Source: Streptomyces sp. NBC_01497 (GTDB lineage Bacteria > Actinomycetota > Actinomycetes > Streptomycetales > Streptomycetaceae). From it: a DNA stretch of 64,000 bases. Within the stretch, counting starts at the first letter, position 1. The number at the start of each line of letters is the position of its first letter. The stretch is taken from positions 8,488,979 through 8,552,978 of the forward strand of contig NZ_CP109427.1 in assembly GCF_036250695.1 (NCBI RefSeq). The letters run 5' to 3'. The position numbers and the translations under genes were made by a program. The notes under the pieces were generated by a model, which ran no database searches, was not told where the DNA came from, and was given only the letters and a program-made list of their open reading frames with translations. Shown here piece after piece: positions 27,861 through 37,408 of this stretch.

Positions 27861-30077
27861 GTGGGGGCGGACGAGATCAGGTCTCAGGGATTCAACCTGA
27901 ATGAGCTGTTCCGTGACGTGACGTACGAGATCGACTACTACCAGCGTGACTACACCTGGGGTGACGAAGAAGTCCGCACCCTGCTGCGGGACTTGTGCGA
28001 TTCGTTCAAGCACTGGTTGGGCGACTCCGCGTACCGGCGCCGCCCCCACACCGCGCCGCAGTACTTCCTCGGCCCCTTCGTCTACCACGAGCCGTCGGAA
28101 AAGCGCCGCTTCCTCGTCGACGGTCAGCAGCGCTTCGTCACTTTGCACCTGCTCTTTTTGCAGCTGAGACTGTCGGCCCAGGAAGCCGGTGATACCCACA
28201 CGGTCGACCAACTCAACCGTGTCATCACGACCGACGGGAAGCACTTCAGCGTCGCCATCACCGACCACGACCCCGTCTTGCAAGCCGTCAGCGAGGGCCG
28301 CAAATACGAGGCCGGCGCGGGGGACTCCCTCTCCCGCCGCAACCTGTGGGCACGCGGCCAGCAGATCGAATCCCAGCTCGCCGAGGAACTCGACGCCGAG
28401 AAACTCCACCCCTTCACCGAATGGCTCCTGACACGCGTGGTCCTGGTGGGCATCCGCGCGGCAGGCCCCGACCACGGCTACCGCATGTTCGAGACGATGA
28501 ATGACCGCGGCGCCCGCCTCACCACCGTCGACCTCCTCAAGAGCCATCTGCTGTCCAACGTCGGCTCCGCTGAAGATCAGCTGAATACCCAGTGGCAGGA
28601 GATGCTGCGGGAACTCTCCACCGACCGCGATGACCCCCAGGCGGCATCCCGCTTCCTCAAGGCATACCTCCTTGCCCGCTGCGCGCGCGAGGACTGCGAC
28701 GAGGACCGCCGCCAGATCACCACCAACCTCAACGTGTGGGTACGCCACAACGCGGAGTACCTCGGCCTGACCCCGGGACGCCCCGATCACTTCCTCAACT
28801 TCGTGCAGAATCTGCTGAGGACGGCCCGTCTGTACAGGCCCGTCCTCGCCGCCACCCGCACCCTGAAGATGGACGGCGACCGCCTGGAGACGGTGCTGTT
28901 CAACGAGCGCAACGGCCTCGGCGTCCAGTCCGTCGCCGTGCTCGCTGCCATCGCCCCCGACGACCGGCCCACCGACGCCAAGGACAAGGGCCGCCTTGTC
29001 GCCTCCTACATCGACCGCTGGTACGCCCTGCGGATCCTGCAGGATCTGCCCGTCCAGTCCGCCGACGCCGACGCCCTGGTCCACACCGAGCTCGTCCCCC
29101 TCCTGCGCGGCTGCCGCACCGTCGCCGACGTCGCCTCCACACTGGGCGACCTCGCCCAGCAAAACGGGAACCCGGTGCGCGAAGCAATCACCCTGGGCCT
29201 GCGAGGCAACAACGCCCATCAGATCCGCTATCTCCTCGCCCGCGCCACCGCTTACGCCGACGAGGCCTGCAAAAAGCCCTTCGACATCCTCGCCTACCTC
29301 GACCGCGACCAGTTCCACATAGAACACCTGTGGGCCAACCACCACCATCGCGTCGCCGGTGACATCCCTGACCCGGTCGTCTTCCGCAGCCGCCGCAACC
29401 AACTCGGTGGCCTCGGCCTGCTGAGGGGCCGAGAGAACTCCAGTATCAATGACCTCCCCTTCGGCGACAAGAACCGCCTCTACGCCCGCAACAACGTCCT
29501 CCTGGGCGTCATGGCCCCTGAATACGATCACCGCAACCCTGAGCTGCGGGACTTCATCAAGGCACACCAACTCGACAAGCACATGCGGGCCTTCGGGCCG
29601 AGAGAGACCATGACCACGGTCATCGAGACCCGGCAGGAGCTGTATCTGCGCCTGTTCGAATGCATCTGGAAACCCGAACGCCTGGGGTTGCCCGTCTCTG
29701 CTGCCGTTGCACCTCCGCAACGCGACGCCAGCCAGCCGGTCGCCCGTCCGCGCCAGGCCCCTCCACGGCGCAGAGCGGCTTCTGGCCGACGCACCGACGT
29801 GGCCAGGATGATCGACGCCCAAGTTCTGACAGCCGACACCCGGATCGTGCTCACCTACCGCGCCACCGAGCACTGGGCCACCATCGACGCGAACGGCGGC
29901 ATCATCCTCGCTGCGACCGGAGGCACGCCCTACGGCCGGGTCGACGAGGCCGGGGCCGTCGCCCGTGGCACCAAGACCTGCCAGGGCATGAACGAATGGC
30001 ACATCGAAGACGAGAACGGAGTACGCGTCAGCCTGCGAACCATCCGTGACCGCGCGGCGGCGGCCGGCGCGCTGTAG
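27861..30077 (+). CDS. GmrSD-type (DUF262/DUF1524) modification-dependent nuclease with RAMA-like tail
   Basis: A 738-residue protein. The N-terminal DUF262 domain has YQRDYTW (27-33) and the DGQQR motif (87-91), the ParB-like NTPase signature of GmrS. A helical middle leads to a DUF1524 HNH-type nuclease region with FHIEHLWANHH (about 484-494) and a downstream RRNQLGGLGLL. The last ~80 residues (648-730: RIVLTYRATEHWATIDANGG, NEWHIED) resemble a RAMA domain, found on enzymes that read modified DNA. GmrSD enzymes cut phage DNA carrying modified cytosines, so a modified-DNA reader at the C-terminus fits. GTG 27861 is chosen because GGAGGGG lies just upstream. Confidence 0.8.
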   Translation: MGADEIRSQGFNLNELFRDVTYEIDYYQRDYTWGDEEVRTLLRDLCDSFKHWLGDSAYRRRPHTAPQYFLGPFVYHEPSEKRRFLVDGQQRFVTLHLLFLQLRLSAQEAGDTHTVDQLNRVITTDGKHFSVAITDHDPVLQAVSEGRKYEAGAGDSLSRRNLWARGQQIESQLAEELDAEKLHPFTEWLLTRVVLVGIRAAGPDHGYRMFETMNDRGARLTTVDLLKSHLLSNVGSAEDQLNTQWQEMLRELSTDRDDPQAASRFLKAYLLARCAREDCDEDRRQITTNLNVWVRHNAEYLGLTPGRPDHFLNFVQNLLRTARLYRPVLAATRTLKMDGDRLETVLFNERNGLGVQSVAVLAAIAPDDRPTDAKDKGRLVASYIDRWYALRILQDLPVQSADADALVHTELVPLLRGCRTVADVASTLGDLAQQNGNPVREAITLGLRGNNAHQIRYLLARATAYADEACKKPFDILAYLDRDQFHIEHLWANHHHRVAGDIPDPVVFRSRRNQLGGLGLLRGRENSSINDLPFGDKNRLYARNNVLLGVMAPEYDHRNPELRDFIKAHQLDKHMRAFGPRETMTTVIETRQELYLRLFECIWKPERLGLPVSAAVAPPQRDASQPVARPRQAPPRRRAASGRRTDVARMIDAQVLTADTRIVLTYRATEHWATIDANGGIILAATGGTPYGRVDEAGAVARGTKTCQGMNEWHIEDENGVRVSLRTIRDRAAAAGAL

Positions 30078-30161
30078 CCGGTCAGGCAGGTCTGTCGACG
30101 GCTACCCCGATCCCGGTCAGCGAAATGAGCGAGGGATCGCTTCGGCAGAGTATGTCCTGGA

Positions 30162-30480
30162 ATGGCGAGCAAGACGGTCGAGGCTGTGCTGTTTCCGGGG
30201 ATCGATGTGCGAGTGGAGCGCGTCAGCGACTCCTCCGACGTCCTTGTGGTGGACGCGGTGTCCACCGCGCGCCCGGGCCGGTGCCCGGACTGCCGGAAAC
30301 AGGTGAGGCGCAGACACAGCACGTACCAACATGCCCTAGAAGAAAGGCTGTTGGGGTCTCGCCGGGTCATAGTCCGGCTGCGGGTCCGCCGGTACTTCTG
30401 TGACCGGAAGAGCTGTTCCCGCAAGACGTTCGTCGAGTAGGTGCCGGGACTGTCCGAGCGGCACCGCCGCTCCAGCACCG
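30162..30480 (+). pseudogene. ISL3-family transposase N-terminal fragment
   Basis: MASKTVEAVLFPGIDVRVER then CPDCRKQVRRRHSTYQH and VRLRVRRYFCDRKSCSRKTF is the zinc-binding N-terminal region of ISL3-family transposases. It parallels the intact copy at 38574 (CPVCGVVTGKVHGYHG, VRRLVCPVLGCRRQTF). A TAG follows FVE, and then a few more family residues (VPGLSERHRR) before similarity ends. It is a truncated, dead IS from a different family member. Confidence 0.7.
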
Positions 30481-30651
30481 GCAACGTCTTCGTTCGCGGG
30501 CCCGGCTGGGGGAGTAGAGGGGTTACACGAGTGGCCCGGCCTTCAGGCCAGGCCTGCTCGCGTACGCGGTTATGAGCTTGGCTGCCAGAGCGGACCGGTG
30601 CCGGACCGAAAATCCTGCCCGCATGTCAGTGGGGCTGGCGACACTTGGTCC

Positions 30652-31704
30652 ATGATGCTCGACCGTGCCGACTTGGCACCGCCACTGCTGGTCTCCTCCG
30701 GATCGGCGTTCAACCCCATGGTGCTAGACCGGCCGACGCTGCTGCCCATCCTCGATGCCAATGCGCTGCTGGTCGAAGCCTGCTCTCTGGCCAGGCACGG
30801 CGGCCGGCAGGACCGGGTCACCGCGCTGGCCGGCACCGGCCACGCCACCCCGTACACCGCCGCGCACGTCCCCGGCGAAGTCGACGAACACCTGGCCAAG
30901 ATGGCCGACCACTTCGAGGTAGCGGAGCGTCAGGCACGCCGCGTGCTCGATCAGCAGATATGGCCCGCCCTTCGGGTGGTCGACCTGGAGATCCGTGATC
31001 ACCTGTCCTGGCGGACCCGTCACATCCTGCGGGTCGACCGGGAGATGCCGCTGAAGTACCGGGGCGACCCGGACGACGCGCCCACGATGGCGCTCGCAGA
31101 GTTCCTGGGGCCGTGCGTCATCGTCTCCCAGTACAGTGTCTTCGCCCGCTTCGGGTTCGCCGTCATCGAGTGGATCCCCGTCGCCCAGAGCGTGCTGCGC
31201 CTGGCCGGCCTGGAGGCCACCGCCGCGAACGGCCTGGTACTCATCGAGCTGGTACTCCGGCTGTTCGGCGAGGGCACCCACCGCCTGGTGGCCCTTGTCG
31301 CGCGCAACCCGCTGGCCGCGACGGCCGCCGTGGGCGGCCTGCTGTGGTGGTGCTACCACCGCGGCTACCTGACCCGCGACAACTGGCGGCGGGGCCTCTC
31401 GCGGATGGGGGATGCAGCTATGCCGCTGCTGGAGCTGGCCGAAGCCGGGATGATGGAGCACCAGACGCTCAGTGACTCACTTCTGGTGGTAGAGCCCCCG
31501 GTCTACCCGACCAGCGAGCAGTTGGCCGCCCGCTACCTCGCGCGCTGCGGCCGGCCCCTGATGCCCGGCGAACTGCGTGACGCGCTCGCCCGACGCGGCC
31601 ACACGGTCTCCGCCGCGCAGTTGAAGAGGGACATGCTCGCCCACGGCGCGTTCATCCGCGCCCCAGGCGACCTGTGGACCGTCGGCCGCCCGGTGCAGCG
31701 ATAG
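30652..31704 (+). CDS. PIN-domain ribonuclease-like protein with winged-helix tail
   Basis: A 350-residue protein. The N-terminal ~180 residues look like a PIN nuclease: LPILDANALLVEA (first Asp), HVPGEVDEHLAKM (Glu) and RGDPDDAPTMALAEFLGPCV (Asp pair). These are the acidic positions that hold metal in PIN RNases. A hydrophobic middle segment (AATAAVGGLLWWCYHRGYL) and a C-terminal helix-turn-helix-like part (MPGELRDALARRGHTVSAAQ) follow. It stands alone, without a small antitoxin next to it. In this island it may be a defence or toxin-type RNase. Confidence 0.6.
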   Translation: MMLDRADLAPPLLVSSGSAFNPMVLDRPTLLPILDANALLVEACSLARHGGRQDRVTALAGTGHATPYTAAHVPGEVDEHLAKMADHFEVAERQARRVLDQQIWPALRVVDLEIRDHLSWRTRHILRVDREMPLKYRGDPDDAPTMALAEFLGPCVIVSQYSVFARFGFAVIEWIPVAQSVLRLAGLEATAANGLVLIELVLRLFGEGTHRLVALVARNPLAATAAVGGLLWWCYHRGYLTRDNWRRGLSRMGDAAMPLLELAEAGMMEHQTLSDSLLVVEPPVYPTSEQLAARYLARCGRPLMPGELRDALARRGHTVSAAQLKRDMLAHGAFIRAPGDLWTVGRPVQR

Positions 31705-31729
31705 CACGATCGCGCTCAGAAATCCGAGT

Positions 31730-32160
31730 CAGAGGGCCAGGACGTCCCGCAACTTCCGTACGGCGCACTCGTGATGGCGCTCGGTGGGGGATCGCCTCGT
31801 ACGGGTCCAGGGCGCAGCGGTGGACCAGGCGGGTGCGGTAGTCGGCCAGCAGCGTGGCCAGGGTGGCAGTCGTACGGCGGCAGGCCTGTTCGCTGTCGCC
31901 GTCGTGGTGGGCACAGGCGGCCGGCGTCGATGTGCAGCAGGGCGCGCGTCACGGTGCTGGCCGACGCCGACAGCTCCGGCGCCCGCTGCTGGCTCTCGCG
32001 GGCGCGGGCCGTGTCTGCGAGCGTGGTGTAGGCGTGGCTGAGGTGGACGCGGTGCTTCTTCTCGCCGTACGCCAACCAGGTGTCCGCCCCTTCTCTCTCG
32101 GGGAGCCGTTTCATGAGAGCGCCGGCATCCGCGAGCGCGGCGCGGGCCTGCTCACCCACG
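31730..32160 (-). pseudogene. TPR-regulator C-terminal fragment
   Basis: From about 32159 leftward: ARAALADAGALMKRLPEREG, YGEKKHRVHLSHAYTTLADT, ARAREsQQRAPELSASASTV (case ignored). After a frameshift there is a degraded end. It matches the C-terminal helices of Streptomyces XRE/TPR regulators. The DNA-binding end is missing. Confidence 0.45.
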
Positions 32161-32325
32161 ACCAGGTCCAGCAGTACGCTCTGCCCGCGGCCGCGGGCAA
32201 GCGCGACGACCCGTGATGGCCGGCCTTCGCCCGCCGCTACGGCTTCGATACGACCATCCCGTGCAATGGGAAGTCGAAGCCCTCGAACAGCTGCAGCTCA
32301 CCCCCAAGATCACGGAGCGGACCTC

Positions 32326-33795
32326 ATGCCTGAACTTCCGGCCCCCGGTCCCACCGGCGTGCGGATTGCCGGCGATAAATACCAGTGGCTCTGGGCCTGG
32401 CAGGGCTGCGTCACAGCACTGCGGGACGCCGCTACCCGCGCACCCAACCCGGTTGTCTGCGTCGGTGTCGAGGCCGACCAGGTGGGCAATCTGGACGACG
32501 TTGTCCTGTACCGGGCCAGCCCTCCGCACACCTACGCCCAGGTGAAGTACACCGCTGACGCCGCCACCCCCGTCAACGAGACGTACCTGTTCACTCCCAG
32601 CGCCTCCGGCGGCCCCTCGCTCCTGAAGAAGATCACCCAGAGCTGGCAACGTCTGACCGTCGACGGGGTGCCGGTCGACGTGGCACTGATCAGCAACCGG
32701 GCGCCCGACCCCGCTGACTCGCTCGTCTCGCTGCGTGATCCACGTACCCAGACCCTCATGCCCAAGGCCGGTCAGCAAGGACCCCGATCCGCGAAAGGCC
32801 AAGCCCGCGGGCGCTGGGCGGCGAACGCCGGGACAGACGAAGAGCAGCTTCTCGACCTGCTGCGCGTGCTGCGTTTCGACATCGCCCGCGACCCCTTGCA
32901 CCTCCACGAACACCTGCAGCTGCTGATGTTCGCTGCGGGCCTTCGCCCCGACACGGCTGCGGTGCAGGCCGGCGCGGACTGGGTGGCCCGCCAGGTGATC
33001 AACGGTCAGCGCACGCTGTCCCTGGCCCAGATCACCGATGCCGTCCAGACGCTCGCGCTCACGGCCGGTCCCAACCGCGCCGTCGTGTCGATCGCCACCC
33101 TCAAGCCCGACCCGATGGCCGACGACGCCGACTACGCTGTCGACTGGGCCGACCGCTTCGAGGGAGACACCGCCTACTCCAAGTACCGCCCCAAGGCCCC
33201 CGCTACCTGGGTGCAGCTCCAGGAGGAGATCGAGGCGGCGCCCCACCGGCTTCCCCCCGGAACAGCCGCCGTGGCGGTAACCGGCAGCCTGCGCCTTGCG
33301 CCCGCCTTCCTCACCGGCAGCGCCTTCCGCATGGTCACCGGCGCCGACTTGGCAGTACTCCAGCGCGGCCAACTCTGGTCCTCCACCGAGCCCTACGACA
33401 CGGCGCTCGCCCCCGCCCAGGAGACCCACGCGATCGGCCGGGGCCAGGACCTGGCCGTGGCCATCGCGGTGGCCACCGACCCCACCGCCGACGTCCTGGA
33501 GTTCCTGCGATACCGGCAACTACCGGTATCGCGCCTCCTGGTCCTGCGCCCGCCCACCGGCGCCAAGGACAACTCGATCCCCGACGCCGCCACCGCCAAC
33601 GCCCTGGCCGTCGGTATCCGTGACGCTCTTCGTACGGCCAGCCGCGGCGCATCCCGGATCCACCTCTTCCAGGCATGCCCCATGGGCCTGGCCCTGCTGC
33701 TCGGCCACCGCTGGAACCGGCTGCGCCCCACCGTGGTGTACGAGCACGTGGCAACGCAGGACGTCTACGAGGCGGCCTTCACCGTGGACGCCTGA
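32326..33795 (+). CDS. cap4: CBASS effector: Cap4-type dsDNA endonuclease fused to a SAVED domain
   Basis: A 489-residue protein. The N-terminal ~200 residues contain a restriction-like core with E49, D57/D58 and the QVK triplet (72-74), following GYQ-type residues (GDKYQWLWAWQG). This is as in the DUF4297-like nuclease of Cap4. The C-terminal ~170 residues have SAVED features: GQDLAVAIAVATDPTADVLE, then HLFQACPMGLALLLGHRW, which in Cap4 binds the cyclic oligonucleotide. Binding should trigger indiscriminate cutting of double-stranded DNA. ATG 32326 has GGAG at a good distance. The CD-NTase gene follows after 237 bases containing an inverted repeat. Confidence 0.85.
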   Translation: MPELPAPGPTGVRIAGDKYQWLWAWQGCVTALRDAATRAPNPVVCVGVEADQVGNLDDVVLYRASPPHTYAQVKYTADAATPVNETYLFTPSASGGPSLLKKITQSWQRLTVDGVPVDVALISNRAPDPADSLVSLRDPRTQTLMPKAGQQGPRSAKGQARGRWAANAGTDEEQLLDLLRVLRFDIARDPLHLHEHLQLLMFAAGLRPDTAAVQAGADWVARQVINGQRTLSLAQITDAVQTLALTAGPNRAVVSIATLKPDPMADDADYAVDWADRFEGDTAYSKYRPKAPATWVQLQEEIEAAPHRLPPGTAAVAVTGSLRLAPAFLTGSAFRMVTGADLAVLQRGQLWSSTEPYDTALAPAQETHAIGRGQDLAVAIAVATDPTADVLEFLRYRQLPVSRLLVLRPPTGAKDNSIPDAATANALAVGIRDALRTASRGASRIHLFQACPMGLALLLGHRWNRLRPTVVYEHVATQDVYEAAFTVDA

Positions 33796-33850
33796 ACCAC
33801 ACCCGCCTCAGCCTCAAGAAGCAGGCGCTACGGACCCCACCACACATCTG

Positions 33851-33904
33851 AACGCCCCGGCACCACCCCGCCCCGCAGGCGGCGGCTGACGACGCCGGGG
33901 CGTT
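33851..33904. promoter_or_regulatory. 11-bp inverted repeat between effector and CD-NTase genes
   Basis: AACGCCCCGGC (33851-33861) pairs with GCCGGGGCGTT (33894-33904). It could attenuate read-through from the effector gene, so that effector and cyclase are set at different levels, or it could be an operator. Confidence 0.45.
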
Positions 33905-34032
33905 GTCAGTGGCGGGTCCTAGGCTTGTCGGAAGGAACAGCTGTCGGTGCTGCCAGCTCGCCCGCCGACCGTCTCCTGACGGCCGGCGGCGGCGCGCACT
34001 CGGGCTGAACGACGAGCCTGAGGAGGCACGTG

Positions 34033-34998
34033 ATGGGGATCAACGACGCGTTCGATCAGCTCCAGGGAGAGGTCAACGCCGATATCGACCAGGTCAAGCT
34101 GGCGCGCGAGCGCCGGGACACCTTCAAGAAGGCCCTGCTCGGCGAGGAGGACGTCCTGGAGACGTTCGGCTCGGGATCCCTGAGCCGAAGCACCCAGCTC
34201 AAGCCCATCCACGACGTGGACATAGTCGTGGTCTACGACGCGGCCGCGCACCCGGGCTGGGGCGCACCGGGCGACAGCGCGGGCGATGCCCTGGAGCACG
34301 CCAGCGGTCAGATCCACCGGCTGGGCCAGACCTACGGCACCGTCGCCCAGGAAGTCCGTCGGGCCGCTCCGCGCAACCATGCGGTCAAATGCTTCCTGGA
34401 CGACAAGGACGAGGAGGAGGCGTTCACGGTCGACGTCATGCCGGCACTGCGCCAGAGCGACGGCACCCTGCTGATCCCGGAGAAGCTCAACCGCCGCTGG
34501 GTCCCGGCAGACCCGGAGTACCTGATCCGCAAGGTCGCCGAGCACCAGGGCGAGTGGGAGCACTTCCGCCCGCTGGTGCGGGTACTCAAAGACTGGCGCC
34601 ACAGTGCGCCGGTCCAGGGCCGCGTCAAGTCCCTGGTCGTGGAGGTCCTCGCACTGAAGTGCATGCCGAAAGAGGGCAGCCGCGCGGAAGGACTGAAGAC
34701 GTTCTTCACCGCCGCCGCGGTCAGGGTCAACGAAGGAGTCTCGGATCCCGCGGGCCTGTGCGGGGAGGTGCAGCCCGACCTGGACTACGCCGGACTCTCC
34801 GACGCGTTCGCCGATGCCGCGGACCTCGCTGAGCGGGCCTGCGCCGCTGCTGCTGCCGGGGACACCGACGGTGCGCTGCGACTGTGGCAGGACATCTTCG
34901 GCGACGGTTTTCCCGCACCCGCCAAGCCCACGTCGAAGATCACGGGCACACCCGCCCTGATCGCACCTCGGCCGATCAAGGACGCACCCCAGGGATGA
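34033..34998 (+). CDS. CBASS CD-NTase (cGAS/DncV-like nucleotidyltransferase)
   Basis: A 321-residue cyclic-oligonucleotide synthase. The nucleotidyltransferase motif FGSGSLSRSTQ (45-55) carries G46-S47. D61 and D63 (HDVDIVVV) with D134 (FTVDVMPAL) complete the acidic triad. On phage infection such enzymes make cyclic di- or trinucleotides, here presumably read by the SAVED domain of the preceding gene. AGGAGG lies six bases before ATG 34033. The gene overlaps the next by four bases (ATGA). Confidence 0.88.
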   Translation: MGINDAFDQLQGEVNADIDQVKLARERRDTFKKALLGEEDVLETFGSGSLSRSTQLKPIHDVDIVVVYDAAAHPGWGAPGDSAGDALEHASGQIHRLGQTYGTVAQEVRRAAPRNHAVKCFLDDKDEEEAFTVDVMPALRQSDGTLLIPEKLNRRWVPADPEYLIRKVAEHQGEWEHFRPLVRVLKDWRHSAPVQGRVKSLVVEVLALKCMPKEGSRAEGLKTFFTAAAVRVNEGVSDPAGLCGEVQPDLDYAGLSDAFADAADLAERACAAAAAGDTDGALRLWQDIFGDGFPAPAKPTSKITGTPALIAPRPIKDAPQG

Positions 34999-35591
34999 CG
35001 GCCATGGTCAGGCCCGAACCTGAACCGATCACATGGTGGAAAGCCGAACCCCGGCGTCTTGAAAGGGACCAGGCCGAGATCACCGCCCGGTTCAGCGCCC
35101 TGGTGTGGAACAGTGACGGCGCCGGCACCTGGACCGGCGTCCTGCCGCGCTGGCCGTTCGACCGTCCAGAACCGCCGAACCTCAGTGCCTGGGTGGGGGA
35201 GCAGGGGCTGCGCCTGACCGTTGCCTACAACCAGGCCTACCCCATGGTGGAGCCCTCTCTGCAGCCCCTGGACCCCGTACCGCTGCCCCAGGAGTGGACC
35301 CAGACCCGCTGGCACGTCAACGGAGACGGCACCCTGTGCCTGCTGCGGGAACACGCCTGGTGGACCGGACGGGACTCGCTCATCGACCTGCTGCTCAAAG
35401 CGGCTGGATGGCGGCTGGAGTACGCGCTGATGAAACACGGCGTCATCCAGGAGATGTCCCACTGCGGCATCGTCAGCGACAACCGCCACGATCACCTCTT
35501 CTCCCAGCCGCCGCCCGCAGTCGGTGAAACCGATACCGCACCCGCAACCGGCCAAGCGGACACCGGCCCGAAGGCAGAGGCGCCGTGCTGA
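34995..35591 (+). CDS. E2-like conjugating protein of the CBASS operon
   Basis: A 198-residue protein with the E2 core layout: RLEIDQAEI-type start (RLERDQAEITARFSAL), then TRWHVNGDGTLCLLREHAWW, where Cys115 sits in the position of the catalytic cysteine. A helical end follows (LIDLLLKAAGWRLEYALMKH) and a loose acidic tail. In type II CBASS an E2 part works with an E1 to attach the CD-NTase C-terminus to target proteins and prime synthesis. Here it is a separate gene rather than fused to E1. Confidence 0.75.
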   Translation: MTAMVRPEPEPITWWKAEPRRLERDQAEITARFSALVWNSDGAGTWTGVLPRWPFDRPEPPNLSAWVGEQGLRLTVAYNQAYPMVEPSLQPLDPVPLPQEWTQTRWHVNGDGTLCLLREHAWWTGRDSLIDLLLKAAGWRLEYALMKHGVIQEMSHCGIVSDNRHDHLFSQPPPAVGETDTAPATGQADTGPKAEAPC

Positions 35592-36859
35592 TTCTCTTTC
35601 CGCACCTGGCTGCCGCCACGATCCGCCAGGCCGGCACATGGGGCTACCTGACCCTGCGTGTCAGCGCCCCGGACGAACTGGCCGTGGTGTGCGCCCTGTC
35701 GGACGGCGACAACCCCAGAGTCCCGGTCGACCCCGAGCCCGCCGAACGGCTCCTTGCGAACTGCGACCCCGCTCCGATCAGCCTGTGGTATCGGGTCGAC
35801 CCCGCCTTGCACCTGGCCTGGGCGCACTGCCACGCCCGCCAGGACACGGTCATTCCCCGAACAGCATTCCGGGACGCCGTACGCGGCGGCTACCGGACCT
35901 TCGGAACGCCCTACCTTGCCGTGACCTACGCGCCCGGCGTGGCAGAGGCCTTCCCCGGCGCCGCACTGCCCGACCTGGTCGCCTGGCAAGTCACCCCAGA
36001 AGGCGCCCTCCCGCTCGACATCCTCATCCAGCCCGCCGTCACCGGCATCGCCCAACTGGAGCCGCACTGGCCGGCAGCGCACCTGCAGAAGACCCACGCT
36101 CTCCTGGTCGGGGCCGGCAGCATCGGCAGCGCCACTGCCCACGCACTGGCCGGCTACGGCATCGGACAGCTGACCCTGATGGATCCCGACCGCCTGTCCT
36201 GGCACAACCTGGTGCGCCACACCAGCGCCAGCCGCTACATCGGCCGCCACAAAGTCACAGCCCTGGCCGAAGAGCTCACCCGGCTGCGCCCGGACACCCA
36301 GGTTCAACCGCTGCCCTGGGACGTGATCGCCCAAGCAGACCGTGTACGGGCGCTGCTTCCCACCGTCGACATCGTGGTGTGCACCGCCGACGGCGTCGCG
36401 GCCCGCAGAACCATCGGCCACCTCGCACGTCGTGCCGGCGTCACCGCCGTCCTGGCATGCGTCCTGCAGGACGGCGCCATCGGCGAGGTACTCAGGCTCC
36501 AGCCCTGGCCCCGCCACGGCTGCCTGACCTGCCGCCGTCAAACGCTGGTGAACAACGGGGGCATGGACCCCGAGCCCGCCCTGGACGCCGGCTACGGCAC
36601 CGGCACACGCCACCGACCGATGACCGCAGTCGGCCCCGATCTGCACCTGGTCGCCCACCTCGCGGCCAAAACAGCCGTAGCCACCGTCTTGGAACGCGCC
36701 GGGCACCCCGACCAGCGGCTGCCCGGCGAACACGCGCTCCTGGCACTGCGCCGCCAGCCCGACTGCTCCCCGCCGTTCGACCTGAACCGCACCGGCGAAC
36801 TGCGCTGGCTGCCCGCACCGCCCCCCGAACCGCGCTGCCCCACATGCGAAGCACCATGA
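35585..36859 (+). CDS. ThiF/E1-like activating enzyme of the CBASS operon
   Basis: A 424-residue protein. An N-terminal ~165-residue domain of its own precedes the ThiF Rossmann fold, with GAGSIG (176-181), D200 at the end of strand 2, and HNLVRH. Two Cys pairs (CLTC near 313-316 and CPTC at the very C-terminus) should form the adenylation-domain zinc site. It should activate the CD-NTase C-terminus with ATP and hand it to the E2. The start GTG overlaps the E2 gene and the stop overlaps the JAB gene, so translation is coupled. Confidence 0.8.
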   Translation: MLILFPHLAAATIRQAGTWGYLTLRVSAPDELAVVCALSDGDNPRVPVDPEPAERLLANCDPAPISLWYRVDPALHLAWAHCHARQDTVIPRTAFRDAVRGGYRTFGTPYLAVTYAPGVAEAFPGAALPDLVAWQVTPEGALPLDILIQPAVTGIAQLEPHWPAAHLQKTHALLVGAGSIGSATAHALAGYGIGQLTLMDPDRLSWHNLVRHTSASRYIGRHKVTALAEELTRLRPDTQVQPLPWDVIAQADRVRALLPTVDIVVCTADGVAARRTIGHLARRAGVTAVLACVLQDGAIGEVLRLQPWPRHGCLTCRRQTLVNNGGMDPEPALDAGYGTGTRHRPMTAVGPDLHLVAHLAAKTAVATVLERAGHPDQRLPGEHALLALRRQPDCSPPFDLNRTGELRWLPAPPPEPRCPTCEAP

Positions 36860-37374
36860 CCGTCCAACAGCCGGTCACCCGGGTACGCATGACCGCCCGA
36901 GCGGTCCGCAGCATCACGACAGAGCTGGCCACCAACGACCACGACACCGAAACCGGTGGCATCCTTCTGGGCCGCCACGATCGCGACACCGTCGTCGTTC
37001 GCCACGCCGGCACCCCCGGCCCCGCCGCCGTACGGACACCGACATCCTTCCTGCGCGACCTGGCACATGCTCAAGCCTTCGCGGACCAGGCGTTCGCCGC
37101 CGACGGCAGCGTCTGGATCGGCGAATGGCACACCCATCCCACGGGCGCCACGACGACCCCCAGCCCGCGCGATGCAAGCACCTACCGCCGGCTCCTGGAT
37201 GACCCGGAATTGGCCTTCCATACCCTCATCGCCGTCATCCTCGCCCCTCACCAGGGCAACTGGGCAGTCGAGGCATGGGCCTGCCGCCACCACAGGATCA
37301 CGGCCACGCAACTGCAGCTCCCCATACGCCTCACGTCCTCGACAGACCACCGTGACCATGGAGGCTCGTCATGA
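36856..37374 (+). CDS. JAB/MPN metalloprotease (Cap3-like)
   Basis: A 172-residue JAMM peptidase. E32 (TETGGILLG) and H92-T-H94-P with S103 and D106 (WHTHPTGATTTPSPRD) supply the zinc-binding motif. In type II CBASS the Cap3 peptidase removes the CD-NTase conjugate and resets the system. The start overlaps the E1 stop by four bases. Confidence 0.85.
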   Translation: MTVQQPVTRVRMTARAVRSITTELATNDHDTETGGILLGRHDRDTVVVRHAGTPGPAAVRTPTSFLRDLAHAQAFADQAFAADGSVWIGEWHTHPTGATTTPSPRDASTYRRLLDDPELAFHTLIAVILAPHQGNWAVEAWACRHHRITATQLQLPIRLTSSTDHRDHGGSS

Positions 37375-37408
37375 CCACCCCGGCCGGACCCCGATGGAGG
37401 TCTCTTCC

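Noticed and set aside
27198..30002. 934-residue open frame on the minus strand
   Set aside because: It is the antisense of the GmrSD-type gene. Composition is typical of antisense frames in high-GC DNA and it has no family features.
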